64,000 nucleotides of DNA. Origin: Rhexocercosporidium sp. MPI-PUGE-AT-0058. Lineage: Eukaryota; Ascomycota; Leotiomycetes; Helotiales. A program made the position numbers and the translations under genes. The notes under the pieces are model-generated. The model saw nothing but the letters and a program-made list of their open reading frames with translations. It made no database searches and was not told where the DNA came from. Shown piece after piece: positions 35,403 to 47,116 of this stretch. Numbering within the stretch: the first letter of the stretch is position 1; each line of letters opens with the position of its first letter. The stretch lies in contig JAGTJL010000013.1 of NCBI GenBank assembly GCA_020746875.1, forward strand, positions 744,001 to 808,000. The letters are read 5' to 3'.

Positions 35403-35991
35403 GGTAAAGTGTGCCTAGTGGACGCAAGCCTTCGAACTCAAAATCACGCAATTTGGCTGCGAAAATACACAACACAATAGATTGGGACTTAAAAGTTGGT
35501 CGTGCTAAAGAATGGAGGGTTTCTAGAGGTCGACAAGCCTGAATATTCAAGGATGTACAAACGCTCGATGGAGTGATGGGCAAGGTTAGCATGAATGAGA
35601 AAACGAGAAAAGGAGAGAACAATGCTCCATATTACGGCGGGGCCCTTTGCTTTATGCTGGTGTCAAACCTCTCAGCGTTACGCAGAGCCTCGCAGGCGCC
35701 CATTCTGGGTTCATTATTGGTGGCTGCCAAAGTGCAGTCTCCCCTGAACCGTCCAGCCAATCAACCAGGAGGAGTTGTCGCTGGCTTGCACGAGGACTCG
35801 TCTAGCCGGATATGGGTGAGAAAAGAGAAAACATGCAGTACATGGGCTGTCCGCGTGCATTCTGTGATAGAACTACCGGGGTTGAGTATGACGGAACCAG
35901 TGTGAAATGTGGCCCTGTCGTGGCTGACCTGGACAGATCGAGGAGGAAACGAGAGAACAGCACCAAGCACCCACATCTAAAGCAAGACGCC
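35403..35991. other. Divergent promoter region
   Basis: Between the minus-strand regulator and the plus-strand C2H2 gene, with open but probably untranslated sequence just before 35992. Nothing else seen. Confidence 0.45.
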
Positions 35992-37125
35992 ATGTCCTTT
36001 GACGCGGCGGCACTCCGTTTCTTCTCCAACATCCGGTTGGACGATAGAGAACATACCTGGTTTGAAAAGCAGCTGCTGAAAGACCTCCCTATACTCGCAT
36101 CTAAGGCGCCATGGCCAAGCTCTCCTTCGGACTGCCCGTTGGCCGATGTAGGCAACTACCTGGTTCGAGTGCTTCACATTCTCGCCACAGTTGCAGAGAA
36201 TCTCCTGAGAGCGGAGTTCATATCGGCACATGTCGATGAAAAACTTGTGGAACTAGTGGCAGAGGATGATTTATATACGGCCAATCTCCTTGATGACAAA
36301 CATGCGGCCTTGAAGTGAGATATATAACTTCTACCCCAAGAGTCAATTTTATCCTAACGAATTTCTCAAGAGATATTTCAAGGCAGTTGAAACAAGCTCT
36401 GAAAGACTGCGAAAAATCCTGGTCCTTTACTCTGGAAATTCCTAGCGTGACAACTTCGCTTGCGCAACCACCACAAGTCAACACTCCCGCAACTACTTCC
36501 CGATTTGAAGATCTATACCAGCCTGAGGCCTCAGACCTACAGTCAAATCTGGCTTTTAATCCTCCTGTTCCTGAGCTTATCGATCGTCCAATGAATGACA
36601 GATATGATCCTGTTGGCTTTTCTGGCCCAGACCACCAAGGCGGGGCATACAGCGAATTTGGGCATCAAGCCTCCTTTACTGGGCTGGGGGGAAATGTGGC
36701 CTACGACCAAGCATTAGACTACCAAGTTGATGGCTCTGGAGATATCAGTCACAGTGAAGCCTCGCCAAAGGGGGCTAACGAACCCCCTCCTGGTGGCCCC
36801 ATCTTAGAGCAGTTGAAGAACCGAGGGAAGGGTACATACACGTGCCCTCACGGAGGAAGCTGCCAGAAGGGCGGTGTTCAACCCAACGGGGAACTTGTCA
36901 TCTTTGCTAGGAATTCTGCCTTCAGGTAAACAAAGTTCTTCACTAGGTAATGACCTCATGCTGATATTGAACAGGGCTCACTTGCAGCTGCATGAAAGAA
37001 ATTTCAGATGTGATCTTCCTGGCTGCACCAACAGGAAAGGCTTTGCTAGGATTGATCAACTTGAGCGACACAAAAGAACAGTTCAGCATATCTCCCCCGG
37101 CACGGTGTCATTTTCGACCTCCTAG
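35992..37125 (+). CDS. C2H2 zinc-finger protein
   Basis: Three exons (35992-36314, 36371-36925, 36975-37125) join in phase to 342 residues. The N-terminal half is helical and resembles the coiled region common before fungal zinc fingers; the middle is acidic and Pro/Gln-rich. At the C-terminus, TYTCPHGGSCQKGG...FRAHLQLHERNFRC is a divergent finger and FRCDLPGCTNRKGFARIDQLERHKRTVQH is a good C2H2 finger. The protein is probably a nuclear DNA-binding regulator; the target is unknown. The upstream in-frame extension from 35812 lacks a convincing role, so the ATG at 35992 is preferred. It is head-to-head with the Fungal_trans_2 gene. Confidence 0.8.
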
Positions 37126-37428
37126 GATCTCGAAATGGAATGATATTGGTCTGGTCTCATGGCATCCCAACGGTCTTTTAAAACATGTATTACTCCATCC
37201 CTCTTGTAAGAACCCCACAGGCGCTACAAATGCCATCAACTGATCTCAAGATAGTACCATAAAGCACCTTACTACAAAGGAAAATCCCAACGCCCTTAAG
37301 CTATCTCGTCTACCAGATTATGCAAAAACCATTCCACCTACTCCGGCACAAACCTTACCGAACCTCAACTCCAAAAGTCCAAACCATCTCCTGCTCCCGT
37401 ATTGTCAAAAGTATATCCAGAAAGATGT

Positions 37429-37983
37429 CTAACCTCGACTAGAGTCCGGTGTCTTGTTGTCGGCTCTTGAACAAGCCGGTTCATCGGGACAGTCTTCAAA
37501 ATGTCAGTCACTACTACTTAACGGAAGTCTAGTCAAATCCTTACCGCCTGTTGGTGACCCAGTACACCAAGATCCTATCTGTAGAAGACAGACGTCCTGC
37601 GGATAATAAACACTTCGAATGAGAAGCTCGTGGTCGCTTGAAACTGTTGTTCGGTCATGCTGAGCGTCTCTCTGGGCAGGCTTCCGATGGCGAGTAGCCT
37701 TGTGGGGCAATTTTCCACGCCCACGAAGCTTTGAGTTTCCAGCAATACGGTCCACGAAGTTACTGCCTTGGTCATCGTCAAGCCATCGAGTCATTGCACT
37801 AGAAGCTCCACTCTGGTTCCCAAGAGGCGAAGCGGGAGCAGGGTATTCGTCGCTTGCGTCTTTTGTGTCAATGGCCTTTCTATTTTCGGGGTTCTGTCGT
37901 GGCGCATTTGGCTTTCCCTTTTGGTGCTGGGGACTGATTTCAGTACCTCGATCTTGGCAAGATAATTTTGAGTATGGAGGCAT
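37429..37983 (-). CDS. Hypothetical small basic protein
   Basis: Two exons (37545-37983 and 37429-37493) give 167 residues with a proper GTAAGG donor, GACTGACAT branch region and in-phase TAG stop. The sequence is hydrophilic, with a basic middle (RGRGKLPHKATRHRK) and a Cys-containing C-terminal part (SWCTGSP, DCPDEPACSR). No family is recognised and no signal peptide or membrane segment is seen. It may be a real orphan gene or a long chance frame; the good intron is the main support. Confidence 0.4.
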
Positions 37984-38524
37984 CTCAAATGAATCAAAAC
38001 AAAAGATGCGGAGGAGTGATTTTGATTTAATTAACATCATAACTTTACTCAGAAGATCAGCTGGGCTTTTGGCCTTTATACACTGGATTCGCAGACTCAA
38101 TGATACACAGTATGGAACTCATGGCTTTGGAAGTCGGCCTCGTTCATGCCAATCATCTCCAGCCTCATAAAATAGTTTTCTCTTTTTGCCGAGCCAACGA
38201 GCAACTGTCAAAGCAGTCACTGAGCCACATGGCTCATATTGTGTCGTGATCCAAGAACCGCGCCTGCGGAAAGCCTTCAATGTCATCGTCTGGGATTAAA
38301 GTGGAAGGGAACCCGAAACAGAGTGTGGTATGCAGTTTGGATGCGGCTTGCAGGGGGTGGCATCTGGCATCCAACGAGAGAAAAGAGAAAACAACGCTAG
38401 CGATGGTCACAACTTTGCCACTTCTGTGACCTCGGAAGCACCACATACTTGCTCACTGTAGAGGGTCTATGATTGATGGACCTCTTAATACAACAACTCG
38501 CCCTCAACTTGGGCACTGACTGAT
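37984..38524. other. Intergenic, divergent
   Basis: Upstream of the FAD oxidase gene. No feature recognised. Confidence 0.45.
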
Positions 38525-40037
38525 ATGTTTGCCTTGCCAACTCATTTACTCAAAACATCTCCTCGAATCGCTTCTATCTCATCCTTGTCACTCGGGTTAT
38601 CCAAATCACAAACAGCCTTGTCGTTCATTGCCAGACAAATGGCAACCCAAGCATCATCGTCATATCTCATTATTGGTGCTGGGGTGTTCGGTGCCTCGAC
38701 CGCATACCGGCTGGCCAAGAGATACCCAGGCATATCTATCAGCCTCGTCGATCGAACACCATACCCCTGCCCCCTCGCTGCTTCCTGGGACTGGAACAAA
38801 GTCATCCGAGCTGACTATGGTGACCTTTTCTACATGGAAAAGGCCTTGGAGGCTGTTCAGATGTGGCGGGATGATCCTCTTTACAAACCGTTCTATCACC
38901 AAAGTGGGCTTATCAACATCGACAATACGGGATTGGGTCAACAGATGATTGACAATTACAAAAAGTTGAATATTGCTACTGATCCGGAATTGATTCCCGT
39001 GGAGGACTTTAAGAAGCGTTATGGCGGATTCTTTGATGATACTGACTTCCGGGGTGTAAAGGAGGTGTTTGTCAACGAGAAGAGTGGCTGGGCCGAAGCT
39101 ACCAAGGCACTGAAAGCATTGATTGATGCGACGCTCGACTTGGGTGTCAAGTATGTTGAGAATGAAGTCTCTACTCTGATATTCGATGACGCTGGAGATT
39201 GCACCGGAGTCAAGTTTGCTGATGGCAAGGCTTTGACTGCCGACAAGATCATATTGTCGACCGGGGCTTTGACCGCCAAACTCATTGCAGATAGCGCACC
39301 TGAAAGATCCGAGCTACAGGTCGGAGACCGGATGGTCGCAGCGGCGGTCGTCACGGGTATTGTGAACCTCAGTGCTCAAGAGGGAAAGCAGTATACCGAG
39401 ATTCCTGTGACTGTGCATGGGATATCATCCACGCAAGGTAAGCTGGATGTCCACGATTGACTCAGCTCTCAAATCTGCAAAACCACTCATGAATCACGGA
39501 GTGAGAGCGATTAGACTCGGTACTAACGATGACTCAATAGGAGAGGTTATGCCTCTGACTGCTCCCCTGGAAGAGAATGAAGCATACACCGTCAAGTTCT
39601 GCCGCGACGAAAGCTTCAAGAACACCTGCCACCATGCCGCCTCAAATCAAAGTATTTCAATGCCTCCATCCGAACCAGGAGAACCTCAACGTGCTCCTAG
39701 CGACGGTCTCAAAGCTCGCTTAGACACAGTGAAGAAAGGCATTCTTGGGGTCAAGGCTGACGACCTGGCCATCGACGAGTACAGAGTCTGCTGGGATGCG
39801 GTAACACCAAACCAAGATTTCGTCATCACACCGCATCCGCATTGCAAGCGGCTGTTCATCGCAACGGCTGGCTCCTTCCATGGCTGGAAGTTTATGCCTA
39901 CGATTGGGAGATATGTCGTTGAGATGTTGGATGGCGTATTAGATCCTGAGCTCGCTAAGCGATGGGCTTGGGATAGAGGGACTGAAGGTGGAGCTCACAA
40001 GGGGCTGTTGCCTCAGCTGGAGTTGCGGGATTTGTGA
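38525..40037 (+). CDS. FAD-dependent oxidase, fructosyl-amine/sarcosine oxidase type
   Basis: Exon 1 38525-39437 and exon 2 39541-40037, joined across an intron with GTAAGC donor, a perfect TACTAAC branch site and a TAG acceptor; 469 residues. The dinucleotide-binding motif LIIGAGVFGASTAYRLA lies after about 45 residues. SWDWNKVIRADYGD follows and HPHCKRLFIATAGSFHGWKFMP is the C-terminal flavin region of the DAO superfamily. The pattern fits fructosyl amino acid/peptide oxidases and sarcosine oxidases, which oxidise secondary amines to yield H2O2; which substrate is inference. The first 38 residues could be a mitochondrial presequence, or translation may start at the second ATG (MATQASSS), giving a normal-length enzyme. 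No peroxisomal SKL-type terminus is present (ends LELRDL). Confidence 0.88.
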
Positions 40038-40393
40038 ACGCTACTTTGATGGACGTTCTGCCAGCTGTTAGTGAAAATCAAATGAAATGATGAGAGCGAA
40101 TAGCCCTATGCGTGGACGTCTAAATGTCTTAGACGCAGAATGGGAGGAAAGTACCTGGTGCATATAGCCTAGCTTGTAATCAGATGAATCACCTGCTTGT
40201 CCGACTGAGAAGTTTTCAGATCCCATGCTTCAGAACGACCAATGAAGATGTCAAAGCTATTATTTCAACGATGGGCGAAGGCGCTTGCTGAACAGTGTAG
40301 TGGTATAGTTTTACACAATGTACAAGATATATTACATACTGGAGGGAGGCCGCTGGCTCCTTTCAGCCTCCATGCATTTAGCAAGCTTTCAAA
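40038..40393. other. Intergenic, convergent
   Basis: Between 3' ends of the FAD oxidase and the tyrosyl-tRNA synthetase. No feature seen. Confidence 0.5.
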
Positions 40394-42325
40394 TCACACA
40401 GATCCACTTGGCTCTCCCTTCTTTCCCACTCGCAAAGAGTCGGGAGTTTCGGAACCATCGGCCGCAGCAGACTTGTCACTCCCAAGAATTCCATCTCTTC
40501 CGAGGACCTCGATAGCCCTTTTCTCGGCTTTTGTTGCTGATTCTTTGACCCTTTGAGCTTCTAGGATACCATCCCTCCATTCCGGGTCCATTCCAGGATA
40601 TTCTTTCCCAGACGCAGCATACTCCTCGTCGGGAACAACCTGGACAATCCGTATATGATGCTTTGCCCTTCGGAACAACAGAAGGTCATTGTGAATCAGA
40701 TAAAGCTTTGTCTCCTCTGGCAACCAGTTCTTTATAGATGACCATGACACATATCCGTCATTCATGGCCTCTTTCTTAGAATGTGGGGGCCCACCAATAT
40801 AGGCTCCGCCCATATTCACGAGGCGGTGGCCTTCAGAAGCCGAGTCGACAATTCCTGCAGCATACAGAATTTTGCCAATGCTCTTTTGGTAGATAACACT
40901 TCGAGGAAGTGTGATGTTGACCTTTGGCCTGTTGTTCATCGTGGTGATACCGGCTTTTGCGTCCGAGTCTGGGGATGAGCTGCCGCTATTGTGAATCAGA
41001 CGATGCTGAGTTTCGGCTTGTTTGGCTTCGTGGGCACCGTGTACTAGCTCTACAAACTCTCTAGCGAGTTTATGTTGTGCTTTCCGCTGAGACGGCGACT
41101 TCTTGTGCTCGTTGACTAATATTTCAATGTGCTCAATAGGCATGAAGGTGAATAGCTTCAAGTAATTGCTCACATCGGCATCTGACGTTCGCAGAAAGAA
41201 GCCATACAAGTCATACGAGCTCATTTCTTCGATATCCAACCAAACAGCATTTCCAGCACTTTTGCCAAATTTTTGACCCGAGGCTGTTTTTAGTAATGGG
41301 GTGGTGAAGCCCCAGGGCTCTCCAACTGCAGCTGCTTCCTCGCGTACAATGGGATTTGGATGATGCGTCTTTATGTATTTGATCGCGTCGATTCCCGCTG
41401 TGATATTGCCGTATTGATCAGAGCCTCCAATTTGCATTTGTATACCTTTCGTGTGGAACATGTACCACCAATCCCAGGCCTGCATGAGCGGATAGGTGAA
41501 TTCAGAATATGACATTCCATCTCCCTTACTCATCTTGTTTTTCACCCTGCAATTGTCAGTGGTAGGAAATCTCTTAATAGCTCCTCACTCACGTATCTCG
41601 AGCTAACATCGTGCCCAGCCGCATCCCGGGGCCTAGAATTTGTAACACCTCCAGCATCGGCAATTTGTTCCACCAGGCGTTATTATTTACCAACTCTCGA
41701 TGCCATGCCCATTCCCAATGGTAGTCGTACTTCTTGCCGTATGCTTCGACATTCAACCATAATTTCTTCAGCTGAAAGTGCATCCTCGCCATATTCGCCG
41801 TTCGTACCGCACCTGGCTCCGTTTCTCTCGTTGTCAAGCGATCTGTTGGGTCGCCAATCTTCGCTGTTGCTCCACCAAGAAGCGACACAGTGTGGTATCC
41901 ATGGACGTACATCCAGAATATCGACATCAGGGGCAGTAAATGGCCAACATGAAGCGAAGCAGCCGTGGGATCGACTCCAACATATGCGCCGACTCGTCTA
42001 TCCGTCATGTACTTGTCAAGAGCATCACGGTTCCTTTGCAGGTCAGCGACATGCTGTAAGAAGATCGTAGTGAATGATACCCAGTGATTGTATTGACCAA
42101 ACCCCTCTCCTCCAAAATTGTCAGCATGCTCTTCTCCTCCCCAGATCTTATTTTTGACGCTTTCGCCGCCCACTCTAGCTCGGCATTCGCCACCTTTGCA
42201 AGGTATTTCATTCCAATCCATCTCCTGATTGTTGTAGTGGGTGTCCGTGAAGCTCGAATGCAGCACCTGGCGCAAACATAAAATTCGGGTCTCGCAGACC
42301 TTCGGAATAAGGAGGGTGATGCCAT
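40394..42325 (-). CDS. MSY1: Mitochondrial tyrosyl-tRNA synthetase
   Basis: Three exons: 42081-42325, 41593-42033 and 40394-41546, in phase, 612 residues. The N-terminus is basic and hydroxylated (MASPSLFRRSARPEF), as in a mitochondrial presequence. The class I motifs are present: the HIGH-type LHVGHLLP, and the KMSKS-type KFGKSAG. Tyr-binding regions YVGVDPTAASLHVGH and QIGGSDQYGNI are typical of TyrRS. The C-terminal part carries the S4-like RNA-binding domain (VNMGGAYIGG) and an extension of about 110 residues that is rich in charged residues. The enzyme charges mitochondrial tRNA-Tyr; in some ascomycetes the homologue also helps group I intron splicing. The first exon is close to the divergent GH36 gene, with about 460 bases between them. 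Confidence 0.93.
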
Positions 42326-42784
42326 AGTGGCGGTAGTTCGACTATTGGTACATGGACAGAGAAATAGGGAGACCTCCTTGTTTTCAGGGCTGTGGCTAGT
42401 TTCCGACTGATAGGAGCGATCGAATGACTGAATGGTGCAGAAATGAAGCTGTTGATACCCAAGAAAATATTACAGTGCAAGGGGTCGGCAGAACGAAAGC
42501 GGTGTGTTGAACATTAAACAGACGCCCTGGCGCGCCTAAGCTCCCGCTTGCTAGACAGAAACACCATATCACGTGTAGTAGACGCGCTCCGAGTCCGAGT
42601 CCAATGCAACCTGCAATGCAATGTCCCTGTCCCTGCATCTGCACTTGCATGTTGGCAGCGTCCTCCGCCTTTTCATCGTGATTTTTCTGGCTCTTGCCCT
42701 CCTTTCTCCTTTTCTCTTGTATGTGTATTTCTTCATTTTCATCTTCCTCAATTGCTTTCTCTCCATCTCATTGCGGCATCTACA
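42326..42784. promoter_or_regulatory. Divergent promoter, TyrRS / GH36 gene
   Basis: A 459-base interval between two head-to-head genes. The part just before 42785 is CT-rich, as in a fungal leader. No specific binding site recognised. Confidence 0.45.
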
Positions 42785-45700
42785 ATGACAACCTTCATTA
42801 GTGCTGCTGACGGTAACGAAGTCTTCCAAGCCCAATATATCCCAAAACAAAAAGCTACTCCGTCTTCGGACGATCCGAGCATGCTCGCGTATATCTCAAC
42901 CTACCCAGCTCTGGGTCAGGTATCACAAATCCAGAAACACACGACTGTCTTTACAGCATTGCTGGAGGTTGACAAAAGTCGAGCTTCGGATCCGTGGCAG
43001 GTTTCACTATGGCACTCCGATGGGAAGGAATGGCGTGAAGTGCCCATGGACCCTGTTATCAAAGCAGCTTCTTTTCCCAGTGAACTGCAGGCTTCTGGAA
43101 CTACTCCTGAAAATAACCAAGCAAGACTCTACTTCACTACCCCGCTTGCGATCCATCTTCCTACGAACTTCACAATTAAGTTCCGTGCTGGCCCAAACGA
43201 ATCATGGAAATGGATCAAGGATCATCAAGGTACAATTGATGGGGTTGTCATGCTGAGCACGGTAACCAGTCAGGATACCATTTCAAGTGAACTGGGAGAT
43301 TACATTACAGGATTAAATCCCATCCTCACCTCGAAGAGTTATCGAAGCCAGTCACCTGGAACTACGCTTTGGTCTGTAGAGGCTCCAGTCGAGGGAGCAG
43401 ATGGGGAGAAGTCTACTATCAAAGACATCAAATTCGGTCTACCATGGGGAGAGGGCAAGTTTTCAAGGTCAGCTCTCTTCCGCTGAAATTTGCGTCATGC
43501 CACGAGTTATTCAACCGTCATGTTGTCCAAGAATCGGACGTATACCATGGAGTTTTAATTGTGCTTTACTGATGCCTTCCAAGGTGGTTTGCGCTCATCC
43601 GAATTTGGTCTCCATGGCTAGCCCCTCGTCAGGGAAAGTCTGTGTTCGGGCTAGACAAAGAAGCTGTGATGTGCTCATTCCTGAGTCTGACGGGAAAGCA
43701 TTTGGTTCTCTTGGCGATCACTGGTGTCGAGGATGTTATGACTTTGTTCAAGAGTGACAGTGATGGAAATGTGGTGTTGCACGTATGTATTAACGCAAAA
43801 TCTGCAGTTAGGAATCTGCTAAGAGTAACTAGATTCGGAATGACAGCGCGGAAAACAAAATATCAAGGGTCTTGGTTGGTCTTGGTGATGATTTCGAATC
43901 TGCCAACGCAGCTGTTATGTATCATGCTCGTGGTATCATTGCAACAGCACAAGGAGTGAGTGAGGAGCAGCAAAAGGAAATCGAAGCTTTAACTGAAGGG
44001 AATGAGAAGACGAAAGTCTGGGCCGAAAACTGGTATGATGGACTGACATATTGTGAGTCCATACGGATGCTTTCGGGTAGAGTCTTGACTGACATGTTAC
44101 AAAAGGTACATGGAACGCTCTTGGACAACGACTTACAGAAGAAAAAGTCCTGAAGGCCGTTACAACCCTCGCAGAAAATAAGATCAATGTAACCAACTTC
44201 ATCATTGATGACAATTGGCAATCCATTGACTATCGAGGCCATGGCCAATTCCAACATGGCTGGAATGAATTTGAAGCTGAAAGAGATGCTTTCCCCAAGG
44301 GTCTGAAGCACACTGTTAATCTCATTCGAGAGAAACACTCTAGTATCCAGCACATTGCAGTCTGGCATGCACTTTTGGGCTACTGGGGAGGTATTTCTCC
44401 TGATGGAAAGATTGCCAATACGTACAAGACGGTTGAGGTGGTCAGAGAAGATGCTGAAAGGAGGAATCTTCCACTCGGAGGCAAGGTAAGGAATCTCGCT
44501 CAGTCTGGTATCGTGTACATGTAATGACTTACTGGTATCAGTTGACTGTCGTGGCTAAGGAAGATGTTGGGAAATTTTACAACGACTTCTATAGCTTTTT
44601 GTCATCTTGTGGAATAGATGCGGTCAAGACTGAGTACACATACCCTTCTATGCTTTAGCATTCGGTTGTCTGATTATTCGTAGTGCCCAGTTTATGCTTG
44701 ACACATTCATCTCCGCCAAAGCTCGTCGCGATCTTATTCCTGCTTATCTCGACGCCTGGAACATATCTACCCTTAGGCACTTCAGCGTCAAAGCTATTTC
44801 TTGCATGTCCCAAACACCGCAAATTTTGTTCCATTCTCAAATGCCAACAAACAGACCGCCCCTTCTCGTCCGAAACTCGGACGATTTCTTCCCCGAGATT
44901 CCTACCAGTCACCCGTGGCATATCTTCGTCAACGCCCACAACGCACTGTTTACCCAGCATCTGAATCTGATTCCTGATTGGGATATGTTCCAGACTGTTC
45001 ACGAATACTCTGGCTTCCACGCTGCGGCTAGATGTGTCAGTGGAGGACCCATCTACATCACCGACGTTCCAGGCGAACATGATTTGGATCTAATCAACCA
45101 GATGACTGGACCTTCTCCACGAGGCAAGACTGTCATCTTTAGGCCTAGTGTTGTGGGTAAGAGTCTGGATCAATACAATGGATACGACGATGATCACTTC
45201 CTTCTCGTCGGCACATATCATGGTAAGTCTTCCACTTCGTCGCATATCCAATGTCTGACAACGATCTAGGCGCAGCAGTAACGGGAACCGGCATCATCGG
45301 ATTCTTCAACATTTCCCAGCGCCCTCTAACCGAGCTCATTCCTCTCTCCAAATTCCCTGGCGTAGTCGAAGCCCAATACTACGTTATTCGTGCACACTCC
45401 AGCGGCCTCATCACCAAGCCTATGCAAGTCATCGATGCCAACAGTCTAGTCACCATCTCGCTTGGGGTCCGAGGCTACGAGATTATGTCTGCCTACCCCC
45501 TCCGAGGATTCTTTGATGAAGAGAAGAAAGAGACGACATGGGTTGCCAATCTAGGGTTATTGGGCAAGATGGCAGGAGCTGCTGCTGTGGTTGCAAACCA
45601 TATCACGAAATTGGAAAACGGGAAGATCGTGATCGATACCAATATCAAGGCTTTGGGTGTTCTCGGTAGGTCTTCACCCCTGCCTACCAGTTGAAGAACT

Positions 45701-45959
45701 CTCAAACTGTGTGCTTCTGAGAGCTAAACTAACAACTTTGCCAACAGGTCTCTATATATCAACCCTCCCCACCCTCTCCTACAAAGACAACATGATAGTC
45801 ACCATCCAAGGCAAAGTCCTCCCAGTGCACACCGTCAATATCAGCAAAGTAGACAACCATGTCCTAGAAATCGATGTTGAAACCGCTTGGAAAGAACTAG
45901 ATCTCGAGGCTGGATGGAGCAACGAGGTCGAGGCGAAGATTTATATCAACCCAACGTAA
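42785..45959 (+). CDS. Raffinose-synthase/alkaline alpha-galactosidase-like glycosidase (GH36)
   Basis: Eight exons (42785-43467, 43584-43782, 43833-44052, 44106-44485, 44542-44633, 44684-45222, 45270-45665, 45748-45959) join in phase to 906 residues. The catalytic region begins GLTYCTWNALGQ, followed by NFIIDDNWQS, VWHALLGYWGG, and the nucleophile motif VKTDAQF; LNLIPDWDMF probably carries the acid/base. PGEHDLDLINQM follows. These motifs identify the raffinose synthase/Sip1 subfamily of GH36, acting on galactosides (raffinose-family sugars) in plants; fungal members probably degrade alpha-galactosides. There is no signal peptide, so the enzyme is likely intracellular. The codon for the catalytic Asp of VKTD is split by the intron (GA|T), so the splice must be correct. 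The N-terminal 220 residues form the usual beta-sandwich. Confidence 0.9.
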
Positions 45960-47116
45960 AACAACTTCGCTTGCGTAGAGAAGGAAAGAAAAGATGAATG
46001 GGGATAGCTAGACTTGTATTACGCGAAAGTTTCACGGAGAGTTCAATATAGTATACATATTTATACAATTTACATGCCTTAAAAATAAAAAGCGTTGCTG
46101 TACACCTCGGTCTTCCTCGTGGAATTTTCACTATCTACCTCCTTCCTCCTACTCCGCCTCTTTTAGCCTTCAACCTCATCCATCTTACTGTATAATCCTC
46201 CCTCCTGCTGTCCTCCCTTTGTCCGCATTTCCTCCGCCTCTCACATCCCAATCCACCACTCTTTCTGTTCAATGCCGCCTCAATTCCGCAACAACCCCAC
46301 AATCCCCACATTCCCCTCCCTCCTCTCCTACTCACTCACCGCTATGAAACACCCCTCATTGGACGAAATCCCGCTTCTACTGCACCTAACCCCACTTACT
46401 TCACACCGTCCGCAGATCAGGGAGGAGAGGGTCGCCGGGATCGGATCGCTTGGGATGGGATGGAGGGCGTCAGGCGTTCGGCGGTTGCAGTTGCGGTTGC
46501 GGTTGCGTTTGCGTTTGCGTTTGCGTTTGCGTTTGCGTTTGCGTGCGCTTAAAAAGAAGTGCGTTAGGGGATACGGTCTGTTTGTCATTGAGATTTATAG
46601 AGTATTAGAGAGGTGGAATGATGTTATGTGTTTAAATGTCGATGTCGAGTCGGTACTCGGTTATGAAGCACTTGGAGTGCTTGAAGTGCTGAGAGGATTG
46701 TCAGGGCTATGAATGCTGGAGCCGTGAGTTTTAGTAGTTCTGTATGACTAAAGTCTAGAAATGTCAAGTGGGGTGGAAGATCCCAAGGCAGATTGAGGCA
46801 GATTGAGGAAGAGGACGTGGAGGAAACTCAGGAAATCTTGTCGACCGTTATTTCAAGAACACTACATCTGGTATGTTAAAGGCCACATTCTGCTCTATTG
46901 CATTGTATTACAAAAATAGTCTCCGGCTCCATTCCATTCCCTAAGCGCAAAGAAATAACAACCTAAAGCCAACCTAGCAACGCCTGCCTGGTAGCTAAAA
47001 CAGCTATCCATCTAGCAAGAAAAGCAAAGAAAATGACCCAGAGCTAGAAAGCCGCGAATGACCCCCCTGATACCACATATCCTCACACATAGAATACAGT
47101 CTGCGACCTGCGTATC
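45960..47116. other. Intergenic with hexamer repeat
   Basis: Convergent 3' ends of the GH36 gene and MSH6. It contains the hexanucleotide repeat at 46482-46541. Open frames across it are generated by the repeat (Leu-Arg runs) and are not supported as genes. Confidence 0.5.
46482..46541. repeat. Hexanucleotide tandem repeat, ten units
   Basis: Ten six-base units: four of CGGTTG or a CAGTTG variant, then six of CGTTTG, ending before GTGCGC. The block of variant units followed by identical units suggests recent slippage at one end. Confidence 0.85.

Noticed and set aside
35812..35991. Upstream in-frame extension of the C2H2 gene
   Set aside because: The sequence is not conserved-looking and lies in the shared promoter; the ATG at 35992 begins the coherent helical region.
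46272..46712. Open frame of 146 codons with Leu-Arg runs, and its antisense partner
   Set aside because: Both are generated by the hexamer repeat; no family resemblance or splice structure.
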